NCBI GenBank assembly: GCA_963923455.1
Contig: CAWULT010000009.1
Location: 1 to 64,000 of the forward strand
From: CAWULT01 sp963923455
Lineage (GTDB): Bacteria; Acidobacteriota; Vicinamibacteria; Vicinamibacterales; UBA2999
Length of the DNA stretch: 64,000 bases
Direction: 5' to 3'
Shown: positions 1-8,926 of the stretch, in pieces
How the letters are laid out: each line of letters begins with the position of its first letter
Numbering within the stretch: the stretch's first letter is position 1
Translations under genes and position numbers: made by a program
The notes under the pieces: generated by a model
Databases searched by the model: none
The model's input: only the letters and a program-made list of their open reading frames with translations
Told to the model about the DNA's origin: nothing

Positions 1-192
1 GAGGAACGACTGATTCGACTGAACTAACCCGTCCACGAGATCGGGTCAAGCCCAGGATGCCGGTGGCGAGACAGGCGACTGCGCACGGTTCGTCCGTCGA
101 GGGGGGTACCGCCCGCCCGCCTGGATCACCGACACGCTGCGCTGAGACCCCTCTCTCTTCTCGATCTACCCACGGAAGGCGCTTACCTTTCT
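1..192. other. Window edge, no assigned gene
   Basis: Frame 1 on the plus strand is open from the first base to a TAA at 25-27, reading EERLIRLN, so the last codons of a preceding gene may lie here. Another frame stays open longer, so this cannot be decided. The rest, up to the gene starting at 193, shows no convincing coding signal, RNA or repeat. Confidence 0.3.
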
Positions 193-966
193 ATGTTGAC
201 GTCGCCCCTCATCTCGACCCTCACTACGCAACTCCGGACACACCCGCTGTACGCCGCTGTGCAAACGCCTGCCGCGCTCCGGATCTTCGCTGAACACCAC
301 GTCTTCGCCGTTTGGGACTTCATGAGCCTGCTGAAATCCCTCCAGCGAGCGCTGACGTGCGTCGCGGTGCCGTGGACACCCGCGGCGTCCGGTCGTACAG
401 CACGTCTGATCAATGAAATCGTCCTCGGCGAAGAATCGGATCTACTGCCCGGGGGCGGCTATGGCAGCCATTTCGAGCTCTATCTGGGCGCGATGCGGGA
501 GATCGGCGCCAGTACGGGATCGATCGAGGCATTCCTTCGCCTGCTGTCCGAGGGAGTCTCCCTACCCCAGGCACTCGCAGGGTCCTCCGCACCGCCCCCC
601 ATCGTGCCATTTGTCGAAGCCACGTTTGGGATCATCGCAGAGGGACGTACCCATGCGATCGCTGCCGCGTTCGCACTCGGGCGCGAGGACCTCGTGCCGC
701 AGATGTTTACGTCTGTTGCCACAGCCAGCGCATTCCTGCGCGACACGCATCCGCAGTTTTTCTACTATCTGGATCGTCACATCGCACTCGATGGAGATTC
801 GCACGGACCACTAGCGCAGGAAATGCTCGACAGTTTGTGCGCGGGAATGCCGGAGCGACACGCCGAGGCGGAACACGCCGTCGTTCGTGCCCTGACCGCG
901 CGTCTCACGCTGTGGGATGAGACGCTGCGTTCCATACGAAGGGCAGACGCCACGAGCGCGGCGTAG
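193..966 (+). CDS. DUF3050 family protein
   Basis: This 257-residue protein matches the DUF3050 family, which belongs to the heme-oxygenase-like fold; its function is unknown to me. Recognisable family blocks are HVFAVWDFMSLLK at residues 36-48, INEIVLGEESD at 73-83, GSHFELYLGAM at 91-101, FALGREDLVPQMF at 160-172 and YYLDRHIALDGDSHGP at 191-206. The His and Glu residues in these blocks could bind a metal, by analogy with heme-oxygenase-like oxidases; that is inference. There is no signal peptide, so it should be cytoplasmic. The ATG has no close Shine-Dalgarno; a GGAAGG lies about a dozen bases upstream. It converges on the recombinase gene, with 86 bases between stops. The length is normal and the gene looks intact. 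Confidence 0.85.
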   Translation: MLTSPLISTLTTQLRTHPLYAAVQTPAALRIFAEHHVFAVWDFMSLLKSLQRALTCVAVPWTPAASGRTARLINEIVLGEESDLLPGGGYGSHFELYLGAMREIGASTGSIEAFLRLLSEGVSLPQALAGSSAPPPIVPFVEATFGIIAEGRTHAIAAAFALGREDLVPQMFTSVATASAFLRDTHPQFFYYLDRHIALDGDSHGPLAQEMLDSLCAGMPERHAEAEHAVVRALTARLTLWDETLRSIRRADATSAA

Positions 967-1052
967 GACCACTGGCGCGTGCCGCTTTTCTGGGTTAGCG
1001 GGTGAGGGCGCAAGAACTCCCGCCTACAGCCCCTTCGACGGTTGTCTCGCGT

Positions 1053-2288
1053 CTATCCTCTCCGAAACCCCGCCACCCGTTCCGCCACCTGTTCAGGGGG
1101 CGCCTGGTCGTAGAAGTCCGCGACCATCTGGACGCTCGTCCGCGCCCACTTGGCGACATCCCGATGGGACAGGTTGTCGCCCTTGTCCAAGCGCAGCGTG
1201 ATCCCCGTGGGACGCAGCGACTTCCGATCCCGCGTCAGCATCTTGCCCGTCTTCGGATCGCGGTATTCGTAGAGTCCCGCGTCTTTCAGCAACCGCTTCA
1301 TGCCCTCCCGATGACTCTCGGGGAAGAGCAAGTCGGTCTCCTTCGCATTCTCGGGTTTCGCCGCCAGCATCTCCTTGAACGCGTAGACGCCGCCGAACAG
1401 CACATACGCATCCTCGCGCCTGCCGCCCGTGGAGTGCTTGCCCAGCACCAGCATCCGCACCGCAGGTTCTCCTGCGTCCGTGCCGTTCTTGAGCATCACC
1501 AGTTCGCAGTCGCACCAGCGGACGCTTTCCGCTTCGCCCACCCGTAACGCGCCGCCGACACAGATGAGGATGAACCAGTAGAGTGCCTGCCGCTGCCGAC
1601 GGACACGCGGGTTCAGGTCGGGTTCGTCCGCTTGCGCCTTCGCCAACTGGTGGAGCGTCTTGTATTCCGCTTCCGTCAGGAACGGACGCCCACGCCGCAC
1701 CAACGCCTTGAGTCCTGTGAAGGATGGGGTTTTCGGGACAAACGGGAGGACCTTCATCGTGTCCCGTGCGAACGTCAACACTGCATGGATGAAGACGAAG
1801 TCCTTCTTGAGCGTCTCGTTCGCGAGCGTCTCCCCCCGCTTGTTCGTCACCTGCTCACGGGTGGCACGCAGCCGCTCCAAGGTGTCGTCGGTGATGTCCG
1901 CTACCTTGACGGTGCCCAGGAGCGGTTTCAGCAGCGCCGCTTTCTGCGTCAGGTTCCGATACTGCCCTGCGCTGATGAGCCCTGCCTGTGCGTCCCGTTC
2001 CCGCTTCGTGAGGAATGCGTCCGCACAGTCCGCAAACGTCGGGGAATGGAGGTGCTCCCCTCGTCGCGCACGGACGGTCAGGTCGTGCCACCAGTCCGTC
2101 GCCACGTGCTTTGCTGCGGTGAGCGTCCGTTCCCCTGTGCTCTTGCGGATGTCCTTACCCTGTATCCACGCCCGCGCGGAGATGATACCGCTGGAGGGGA
2201 GACGCTCCAGTCGCACCCGTCCGTCACAGATGGTCGCGAGGGTGCGGTTGGACGCGAGTTTCGAGGTGAGGGGTTTGCGGAACGTCAT
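1053..2288 (-). CDS. Tyrosine recombinase (phage integrase family)
   Basis: A 411-residue site-specific recombinase that would cut and join DNA through a tyrosine nucleophile. The N-terminal part (about 1-190) is the arm- and core-binding region. The catalytic domain carries Arg249 in ALRVGE, a candidate Lys284 in LGKHS, Arg359 in KSLRPTGIT and the nucleophile Tyr393 in DFYDQ. The second box usually reads H/Y-x-L-R-H-T, but here it is K-S-L-R-P-T, so two positions that normally carry catalytic or supporting residues are changed. Arg, Arg and Tyr are kept. The ATG at 2288 is followed upstream by an AT-rich region with 10-bp repeats, a plausible promoter or attachment region. No excisionase or other phage gene lies next to it, so the parent element may be remnant or extend beyond the window. 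Confidence 0.85.
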   Translation of the reverse strand: MTFRKPLTSKLASNRTLATICDGRVRLERLPSSGIISARAWIQGKDIRKSTGERTLTAAKHVATDWWHDLTVRARRGEHLHSPTFADCADAFLTKRERDAQAGLISAGQYRNLTQKAALLKPLLGTVKVADITDDTLERLRATREQVTNKRGETLANETLKKDFVFIHAVLTFARDTMKVLPFVPKTPSFTGLKALVRRGRPFLTEAEYKTLHQLAKAQADEPDLNPRVRRQRQALYWFILICVGGALRVGEAESVRWCDCELVMLKNGTDAGEPAVRMLVLGKHSTGGRREDAYVLFGGVYAFKEMLAAKPENAKETDLLFPESHREGMKRLLKDAGLYEYRDPKTGKMLTRDRKSLRPTGITLRLDKGDNLSHRDVAKWARTSVQMVADFYDQAPPEQVAERVAGFRRG

Positions 2289-2374
2289 CGTGCGGATGAC
2301 GCTACTCCAGACCGTCGCTGAGACGCAATAAATAGTCGGGTAGTAGTCTGTATACCGAGCACACTAAACTGCTT

Positions 2375-2394
2375 ATTTACATATATTTACATAT
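2375..2394. repeat. Tandem 10-bp AT-rich direct repeat
   Basis: ATTTACATAT occurs twice head to tail at 2375-2384 and 2385-2394, followed by ACATGTAG. The unit is one helical turn long, so a bound protein would meet both copies on the same DNA face. It lies about 90 bases upstream of the recombinase start, in the most AT-rich stretch of the window. A recombinase arm site or a regulator site is possible; neither is shown. Confidence 0.6.
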
Positions 2395-2414
2395 ACATGT
2401 AGAAGCTTGAGGGG

Positions 2415-2459
2415 CTGGCGGTAGCAATACCGTGGGGGTTCGCCCCCCTTCCACACCAG
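2415..2459 (+). other. Two adjacent tetraloop hairpins inside a short closing helix
   Basis: CGGTA-GCAA-TACCG (2419-2432) is followed after one base by GGGGG-TTCG-CCCCC (2434-2447). CTGG at 2415-2418 can pair with CCAG at 2456-2459, closing a three-way-junction shape. On the plus strand the loops are GNRA (GCAA) and UUCG, two unusually stable RNA tetraloops; on the minus strand the loops are not special. This suggests a structured plus-strand RNA. No known RNA family was recognised, and no T-run follows to make a normal terminator. Confidence 0.5.
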
Positions 2460-2520
2460 ACCGAAAGCGAGCCGGCCGTTGCCGCCTCACACGCGTACCG
2501 CGCATTCGCGTCGGACCACG

Positions 2521-4539
2521 CTACTTGCCTATCGAGGCAATACTCGTATCAGCTCCGGGTGTAATCCTGAACCGCTTGATCGCGTCACCAGCCTGCGCGA
2601 CGATGGTCAGCGTCCCATCGGCACCCATTTCCCACGTGCCGAGCGCGGCCTGGAGTTGAATGTTGTTGTCGACTTGGACGGACGGACGACCGTCCACGTA
2701 GACCGTCTGCGTTGAACCACTGTTCGCCGCCCAGATGAGGTGCCGGCCGTCGGGCGTGAATGTCAGGTTCTGCGGTTGCGTGCCGGGAAACACCTGGGCG
2801 AGCTTGCCATCGACGTAGACCCCGGAGGAGTTGCCGGGCTGCTGGTCGAAATACGACACGTGATTCCCATCGGCACTGAATACGAACTCCGCGCGCGGGC
2901 GATAGCGCCCGAGCCCCGCCTGCTGAAACGCCACGACACTCCCAGGTAGGTCCTTGCCATCGACGTTCACCGTCCGCGCTGTTGGCAGCCGCCCGAACGT
3001 GAACCCGAAATGCGCGGCGTCCGAGCTGAACGTAACCCTGCTGGCGCCCTCGCGCTGCAGCGATTTCCCGTCAACCACAATCGCATTCATCGTCCCGCCG
3101 GTCAGTGCAGTGAACGCGATGTGGTTGCCGACCAGTGCAGCCGGAGGCGGCAGCGGAGTGTTGACCAAGAGCGGCTTGAAACCGGGGGTGCTCGTGTCAA
3201 TTGTGGTCAGCAGCGAGCTATAGCCTTCGGATTCCTGATCGCCGACGACCAGGAACATCTGGTTGCGCATGTTCGCGCCGTAGACGAACCGGCCATCGGC
3301 AGTGAACCCCGCAGGCACGAGCCCCTGGTACTCCTGGCCCTTCTTTCCATCCGTGACGATCCAGAACGAGCCGGATGATGCCTGACACGCAGCGGCCCAG
3401 TGCTTGCCGTCAGCCGAGAACCCGACATTCCCGTATCCGGGATTCCATGGACAGTCTGTGCCCGGAATCCGCTGCGTGCCCATCGTCAGGAAATGGACAC
3501 CGGTTCCTGGCGTGCCTTGGGTCACGACGGTCATGAATCCTGATCCCACGGGCGTCGTGTAGATCTGCGCGCTCTGCGCCCTCATGATCGGCTTGCCGTC
3601 AAGGAACACTTCCGTGGTCGGCGCCGGGCCCGGCAGCTGACGTTTGGTGAACACGTGGAGGCCGTCGGCGGTCAGCTGCGGCTCGCCCCCGGGAAACGGC
3701 GACGGCTTGCCGTCGACCACGAGCGTGAAGGTTCCTCTCTTCTGAGGGTTCTCCGCGATGTAGACATGATGATCTCCACCAGCGGCAAAGATCGGAGCCA
3801 CGGCGGCGAAACTCTGTGGCCCGGGCACGCCGTCGACGAACAACTAGATGTAACCGCTAGTAGTCCCCGGCACCGGCTCGGTGTAGAGCGGGAAATAGAC
3901 ATGCCGGCCGTTGTCCGTGAACTGCGGGATCGACTCGGCAGAATTCGAACCGAGGCGCGGATGCCGGGCGGCCGGGACGCGGAGCAACTCCTTGCCATCC
4001 GCCATGAACACGAACTCCGCCCCCTGTCGCCCGACGTACGCCAGGCGCGATCCGTCCGGGCTGAACACCAGTCCCGAGCTCTCGCCGAGGATCGCGTCGA
4101 ACCGCGGTCCGTCCACGCCGTCATGCACGACCACCGTGCGACTGCCACGCAGCACGACCGCCGCGGCATGTCCGCCCTTCGGACTGACGACGAAATCCAG
4201 CTTCTGCCCGGACGCGAGCGACAGCTCTTCCACCTTGGCCGACGACGCCGGCACATTCGATGGAGCGCCGTTTGCGCTGCGGGCAGGTGCCGCTGGCGTC
4301 GCTGGCGTTGCCGGCGTCGCCGGCGTGGCCCTTTCCTTGTCGCGTCGGGCCGCTTCTTCGGCGGCCCTTTTCGCGTCGGCCGCCTTCTTGGCGTCTTCAA
4401 CCTTTCGGGCGGCGTCGTCGGCCGCTCGCTTGAGTCGATCAAGCACACCCTGCGCGCCGGCGACCGGCGTCGTCACGCCGAACCCGATGCCAAGGAAAGA
4501 GAGAAGAAGGGCTACCCCGAGGACGGAAGGCTTGCGCAT
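2521..4539 (-). pseudogene. Secreted beta-propeller protein interrupted by an in-frame TAG
   Basis: The reading frame runs from the ATG at 4539 to the stop at 2521 and is open except for one TAG at 3844-3846, codon 232 of 672. The first part has a signal peptide (MRKPSVLGV... ending AGA), an Ala/Lys-rich helical stretch, an A-T-P repeat and propeller repeats. The part after the TAG continues the same propeller, with repeated V-D-G-K and F-S-x-D-G-x-H motifs. Because the frame is unchanged, the simplest reading is a nonsense mutation, for example CAG to TAG. A TTG directly after the stop could restart translation, but that product would lack a signal peptide. AGGGAG sits six bases upstream of the chosen ATG. 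The ligand and function are unknown. A sequencing error is possible. Confidence 0.75.
4292..4327. repeat. Four 9-bp tandem units encoding an Ala-Thr-Pro run
   Basis: Four near-identical 9-bp units, GCYGGCGTN, lie in tandem inside the propeller pseudogene and encode the ATPATPATPATP linker that follows the charged helical region. Such slippage-prone repeats may vary in copy number between strains. Confidence 0.7.
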
Positions 4540-4805
4540 ATGGCACTCCCTGTGGGGCTGCGTAAGTTGACTTCGGCGCCAGAGTCGACCGGCGTCGGGA
4601 CGCGTGGAACTGGACGTTGGTGTGCGCTGGGAACCCGCGGGAGAAGGTATCACACGCCGAAGCCGCGGACACGGTCGCACGATAGTCCGATCCTCAGGGA
4701 CGTTTTCGTCATTTCCGCGGGTCCCACGCAATTCGCCGTCTGATCCGCCTGCGGGACGGCCGTGCTAATCTCCTGTTGTGCGATCGTCGGAGGCTCAATA
4801 GCGGC

Positions 4806-5228
4806 ATGAATCGAATGCTCTGGAGCGGAGGGGTCGTCTTCCTCTGCACGTTTGTGGTGGTGGCCGTGACGGCCGCTCAGGGTGCCAAGACGACGGCGCA
4901 GGGCGTGTTCAGCGAGGCGCAGGCCATCCGAGGGCAGAAGGCGTACATGGACGCGTGCGCGAGATGCCATTCGGAGGACCTGCTCGGCGCGAGCGGGCCG
5001 GCACTCGTGGGCGACTTCTTCGCGAATCGTTTCGTTGGGTCGAGTGTCGCAGAGATGCTGAAGACCCTTCGCCGTTCGATGCCCCTGGAAGCGCCGGACA
5101 GTCTGGGTACGCCAACGTACGTGGACATTGCCAGCTTCATCCTGCAGTCGAACGGCAGCCCGGCCGGCGCGACGGAACTGCCCACCGACACCGCGGCGCT
5201 GCAAGAGATACAGGTCGCCGGCCGCTAG
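4806..5228 (+). CDS. Secreted c-type cytochrome
   Basis: A 140-residue protein with an N-terminal export signal, then one heme c site CARCH (Cys51, Cys54, His55). Met92 in RRSMPLEAP is a candidate axial ligand. It should be a periplasmic single-heme cytochrome. The PQQ dehydrogenase gene begins 18 bases downstream on the same strand, so the pair probably forms an operon in which the cytochrome takes electrons from reduced PQQ; such pairing is common for quinoprotein alcohol dehydrogenases. The ATG at 4806 was chosen for the signal peptide that follows; a GGAGG lies 12 bases upstream. Another in-frame ATG at 4815 is possible. Confidence 0.85.
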   Translation: MNRMLWSGGVVFLCTFVVVAVTAAQGAKTTAQGVFSEAQAIRGQKAYMDACARCHSEDLLGASGPALVGDFFANRFVGSSVAEMLKTLRRSMPLEAPDSLGTPTYVDIASFILQSNGSPAGATELPTDTAALQEIQVAGR

Positions 5229-5246
5229 ACGCGAGCGAGAAGCCCT

Positions 5247-7001
5247 ATGAACGTGTCCCCTGTAAACGTGCGTCGTCGAGTCAACCAGGTCATCTGTGTG
5301 GTGTGCGTGGCAATGGCTGCCGCCGCACTGGGTGGTGTGCTCCGTGCGCAAGGCCGCGGCGGCGCCGCAGGCGCTGCCGTCGCGGCCCAGAGCGGTGCAC
5401 CGCTCGTCCCGGAGCGTCCAACTGCGCCCGCGCCGAACCTCCCGCCAGTGACCAGCCAGGACCTCGTCGACGGTCTCAAGAACCCGTCTCGGTGGCTGAC
5501 CTACTCCGGCGACTACACCGGGCGTCGCCACAGCCCGCTCAAGCAGATCACGCCAGGCAACGTCGGCAAGCTGTCGCTGCAGTGGATGTTTCAGGCCGAA
5601 GGCATGGCCATCGCGCGCGGCTTCGAGTCGATTCCGCTGATGCATGACGGCGTCATGTACATCAGCGGCAACAACAATCTGGCGTGGGCCGTCGACGCTC
5701 GGACCGGCCGGCAAATCTGGCGCTATCGCCGCGCGTTCCCGCCGGGCATGACCTACGGCGGCGCGAACCCGTCGAACCGCGGGCTCGCGCTTCTCGGCAA
5801 CCTGGTCTACATGGCCACGCTCGACGCGCACGTCGTCGCCCTCGATCGCAACACGGGCCGCGTCGTGTGGGACACCGTGATGGACGACTACAAGCTGGGG
5901 CACGCCGGCATTGCGGCCCCGCTGGTCGTGAAGGACAAGGTGATCGTCGGAAATTCCGGCGGCGACCTGCCGACGCGCGGCTTCATCGACGCGTTCGATG
6001 CGCAGACCGGAAAGCGGGTCTGGCGCTTCTACACGATTCCGGGCCCGGGCGAGCCCGGCAGCGAGACGTGGTCGGATGCCTCGCTCCTGTCGCGTGGCGG
6101 CGGTGCGACGTGGGCCACCGGCTCGTACGACCCCGAGCTGAACACGATCTACTGGGCCACGGGCAACCCGCAGGCGGACTACTACGGTGGCGACCGCCTC
6201 GGCGACAACCTCTACACCGCGTCGCTCGTGGCGCTGGACGCGGATACCGGCAAGCTGAAGTGGCACTTCCAGTTCACGCCGCACGACCTCCACGACTGGG
6301 ATTCGAACCACGTGCCCGTGCTCGCGGACATCACCTTCCGCGGGCAGCCGCGCAAGGTGGTGATGGTCGCCAATCGAAACAGCTTCTTCTACACGCTCGA
6401 CCGCGTGACCGGCGAGTTCCTGGTCGGCAAGCCCTACACGAACACCAAGTGGGCGCGCGAGCTCGACGCCAAGGGCAAGCCGATCGTGCTCAACGACGGC
6501 GTCATTCCGCCGGGCGGCTCGGAGGCCACCACGCCCTGCGTGCCCGACCTGCGCGGCGGCACCGTCTACAATCCGCCGTCCTACGACCCGGCCGTGGGGC
6601 TCTTCTACGTGATGTCGCGGGAAACGTGCGCGTACTACACGCCCCAGAAGCAGGAGCTCGAGCCGGGCCGCACCAACATGGGCGGCGGCATGCGGAAGCT
6701 GGCAGACCCCGACTACAGCGTCTTGCGAGCCATTGACCCAAGCACGGGCGCGATCCGGTGGGAGCACAAGTTCGGGCTCGCGTCGCTCGCCGGCGTGATG
6801 TCCACGGCATCCGGTCTGGTGTTCGCCGGCGATCACGAGGGCTACTTCAACGCGTTCGACTCCAAGAACGGCAAGCTGCTGTGGCGCTTCCGCACGGGCT
6901 CTCCCATCTGGGGCACGGCGGGCATGAGCTACATGCTCGACGGCAAGCAGTACGTGCTCATTCCGTCGGGCAACACCGTCCTGGCGTTCGGGCTGCCGTA
7001 G
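5247..7001 (+). CDS. PQQ-dependent dehydrogenase, methanol/ethanol family
   Basis: A 584-residue periplasmic quinoprotein with a signal peptide ending near VLRAQG, followed by an eight-bladed propeller with PQQ-type repeats such as A-x-D-x-x-T-G-x-x-x-W. The family blocks G-D-N-L-Y-T-A-S-L and H-D-L-H-D-W-D are present; the latter region holds the catalytic Asp in characterised relatives. No adjacent Cys-Cys pair is visible, unlike classical methanol dehydrogenase. It should oxidise an alcohol or related substrate; the substrate cannot be read from sequence. It follows the cytochrome c gene by 18 bases, and the VOC gene starts one base after its stop, suggesting one transcript. Length is normal. 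Confidence 0.88.
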   Translation: MNVSPVNVRRRVNQVICVVCVAMAAAALGGVLRAQGRGGAAGAAVAAQSGAPLVPERPTAPAPNLPPVTSQDLVDGLKNPSRWLTYSGDYTGRRHSPLKQITPGNVGKLSLQWMFQAEGMAIARGFESIPLMHDGVMYISGNNNLAWAVDARTGRQIWRYRRAFPPGMTYGGANPSNRGLALLGNLVYMATLDAHVVALDRNTGRVVWDTVMDDYKLGHAGIAAPLVVKDKVIVGNSGGDLPTRGFIDAFDAQTGKRVWRFYTIPGPGEPGSETWSDASLLSRGGGATWATGSYDPELNTIYWATGNPQADYYGGDRLGDNLYTASLVALDADTGKLKWHFQFTPHDLHDWDSNHVPVLADITFRGQPRKVVMVANRNSFFYTLDRVTGEFLVGKPYTNTKWARELDAKGKPIVLNDGVIPPGGSEATTPCVPDLRGGTVYNPPSYDPAVGLFYVMSRETCAYYTPQKQELEPGRTNMGGGMRKLADPDYSVLRAIDPSTGAIRWEHKFGLASLAGVMSTASGLVFAGDHEGYFNAFDSKNGKLLWRFRTGSPIWGTAGMSYMLDGKQYVLIPSGNTVLAFGLP

Positions 7002-7002
7002 G

Positions 7003-7818
7003 GTGAGCATCGCCGACGCAGCGGTCCAGCTGGCCGCGCCGAACGCGGCCGGCGTGGCGATGGGCCACCTTCACTACACCGTCCGCGATATCGCGGCGAA
7101 TCGCGACTTTTGGGTCAGGCTCGGTGGCACGGCGATCGCCGTCCGGTCGCCGGGCGACGCGGTCAAGTTCGCTGACGTCCTGGTTCTGCTGACGGAGGGC
7201 GAGTACGCAGGGAACAGCGAAGCGTCCGTGCTCAATCACATCGCCTTCAGGGTGCGTACCTTCGCTGAGGTCGAGGCCGCCGGGTTCGCGATCAAGCGTC
7301 TCGAGGCGTACCCGGGTGTCGGGTACATCTACACGCCCGAGCACGAACGCGTGGAGATCTTCGAGAACGCCGCGTTGAATCTGACGTTCACGCAGGAGCC
7401 TGGTTTCAACGACGCCGCGGCGCAACGCCACAACCGGCCCATCACGGTGCCGGCCATCTTCCACCACGCGCACCTGTATCTGCCCGACGAGGGCGCTGTG
7501 GCCGAGTCGAAAGCCTGGTACACGAAGCTGTTCGGCGGCATTCCCGGGAAGCGCTCGACCTACGAGGCGACCGACCTGCCAGGCGTCAACTTCAACTTCA
7601 GCGTCGCGCCCCGTCCCACGTCGCCGACGAAGGGCCGGATGCTCGGCCACATCGGCTTCGAGGTGGCCGGCCTCGAGGCGTTCTGCCAGAAACTCGAGGG
7701 GATGGGCGTGACGTTCGACTCGCCCTACTCGCCCGGCTCGATGGGTGTCGCCACCGCGTTCCTGACCGATCCGTGGGGCACGCACCTCGCGCTCACCGAG
7801 GGCCTCCGTCGCTTCTGA
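7003..7818 (+). CDS. Two-domain VOC (glyoxalase/dioxygenase-fold) protein
   Basis: A 271-residue protein with two vicinal-oxygen-chelate halves: HLHYTVRD begins the first and IFHHAHLYLPDE the second, and the C-terminal block ends WGTHLALTEG. Candidate metal ligands are the His residues opening each half and Glu268 near the end. It resembles the gene at 56993-57841 in arrangement, but shows no clear signal peptide. The GTG at 7003 begins one base after the dehydrogenase stop, with no strong Shine-Dalgarno; the ATG at 7060 just before the first domain is an alternative start. Coupling to the upstream dehydrogenase suggests it acts on the same compound class, which is inference. Confidence 0.8.
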   Translation: MSIADAAVQLAAPNAAGVAMGHLHYTVRDIAANRDFWVRLGGTAIAVRSPGDAVKFADVLVLLTEGEYAGNSEASVLNHIAFRVRTFAEVEAAGFAIKRLEAYPGVGYIYTPEHERVEIFENAALNLTFTQEPGFNDAAAQRHNRPITVPAIFHHAHLYLPDEGAVAESKAWYTKLFGGIPGKRSTYEATDLPGVNFNFSVAPRPTSPTKGRMLGHIGFEVAGLEAFCQKLEGMGVTFDSPYSPGSMGVATAFLTDPWGTHLALTEGLRRF

Positions 7819-7853
7819 TCGGCTCCCGGCCGCAGGCTCACGCCAGATCTTCG

Positions 7854-8810
7854 TTACTTCGATGCCGCGATCTCGTCGAAATAGGCTGGGAAGCCGGAGA
7901 AGAACGTCGTCCAGCTGACCGTGTTCTCCCAGCCCAGCTCCTCGAGCTTCAGCGCGGCGCGTGCCTGCTCCCACGTCTTGAGCTGGTCCTTCGTCACGCC
8001 GCGGTCGATGAGGGCCTTCAACCGGCGGTTCATCTCCGCGAACCGCATCCGGTAGTCGCGCACTTCCTGCTTCGTCATCGTCCGCCCGTGGCCGAGGATG
8101 GCCGTGTCGAAATCGAGCGTCAGCATCCGGTCGATCGTCGTGAGGAACTCGATCGCGCTGCCGCCGCCGGGATAGTCGATAACGGGAATCGCGTCGATGA
8201 TGATGTCGCCCGTGTGGATCGTCTTCAGGTCCGGAAACTCGATGACGGTGTCGCCGTTGGTGTGGGCCCGGCCAAACCAGTGCAGCCTGACCTCGACACC
8301 GCCAAGGTGAACCTCGGCCTCGTTCCCGAACGTGATGTTCGGCTCACCCGGCTGCTTGATCCGGAGGAAGTTCGCGCGGATGTTCTTCTGCCCGATGATG
8401 TTCACGCCGAACGTGTCGCGCGCGTACTTGTTGCCGCTCACGTGGTCGGCGTGGTGGTGCGTGTTGAGCACGTACTTCACGGGCAGTGGGCTGACCTTCT
8501 TCACCTGCGCGAAGACGTCGGCGGCCTGGCTGGCGAACTTGTCGTCGACGACGATGAGGCCGTCTGGGGTGACGCGGACGGCGACGTCGCCCGACTCGTG
8601 GATGAGGCCATCGCCCTTGTCGCCGGGTCGACAGCCCGTCATGCAGTACATGGCTGGCCCGCGAATGATGTAGAGGCCGTCCTTCACTTTGACGGGGCGC
8701 ATCGGCGCTTCCGTGAGCACCTCGACGTTCTGTCTCAGCGGAAACTGCTGCGCGCTCGCGATGGCGGCGAGTACGGCAAGACACGCGGCTGTGACAACTC
8801 TGGTTCGCAT
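7854..8810 (-). CDS. Secreted MBL-fold metallohydrolase
   Basis: A 318-residue protein with a signal peptide ending AIASA. It carries the metallo-beta-lactamase-fold zinc motif H118-x-H120-x-D122-H123 (NTHHHADH), followed by His183 in GRAHTNGD, Asp202 in HTGD and His241 in LGHG, so a two-zinc site looks complete. The sequence resembles the SoxH/quinoprotein-associated relay type rather than a true beta-lactamase, and its natural substrate is unknown. The ATG at 8810 was chosen because the signal peptide follows directly. It converges on the VOC gene with 35 bases between stops. The related gene at 15777-16715 shares the same layout. Confidence 0.85.
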   Translation of the reverse strand: MRTRVVTAACLAVLAAIASAQQFPLRQNVEVLTEAPMRPVKVKDGLYIIRGPAMYCMTGCRPGDKGDGLIHESGDVAVRVTPDGLIVVDDKFASQAADVFAQVKKVSPLPVKYVLNTHHHADHVSGNKYARDTFGVNIIGQKNIRANFLRIKQPGEPNITFGNEAEVHLGGVEVRLHWFGRAHTNGDTVIEFPDLKTIHTGDIIIDAIPVIDYPGGGSAIEFLTTIDRMLTLDFDTAILGHGRTMTKQEVRDYRMRFAEMNRRLKALIDRGVTKDQLKTWEQARAALKLEELGWENTVSWTTFFSGFPAYFDEIAASK

Positions 8811-8926
8811 GCGCGGTAGTCTACCCTCGCACGCGGGTTCTCGGCCAAGCGGACTGTTCGGCGATCGAATCGGCCCCGTTCCCATCGCTCGGCGAGCCGA
8901 GACGAATGCCAGACGCGAGGGACACG

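Noticed and set aside
2430..2460. GGGGGTTCGCCCCC followed by TTCCACACCA resembles the 3' end of a tRNA or tmRNA, which would suit an integrase target
   Set aside because: The loop is four bases, not seven, there is no acceptor or anticodon partner upstream, and no tRNA body can be folded.
4276..4340. A CRISPR-like or longer repeat array
   Set aside because: The repeat units are 9 bp, in frame with a gene, and encode an Ala-Thr-Pro linker; no spacers exist.
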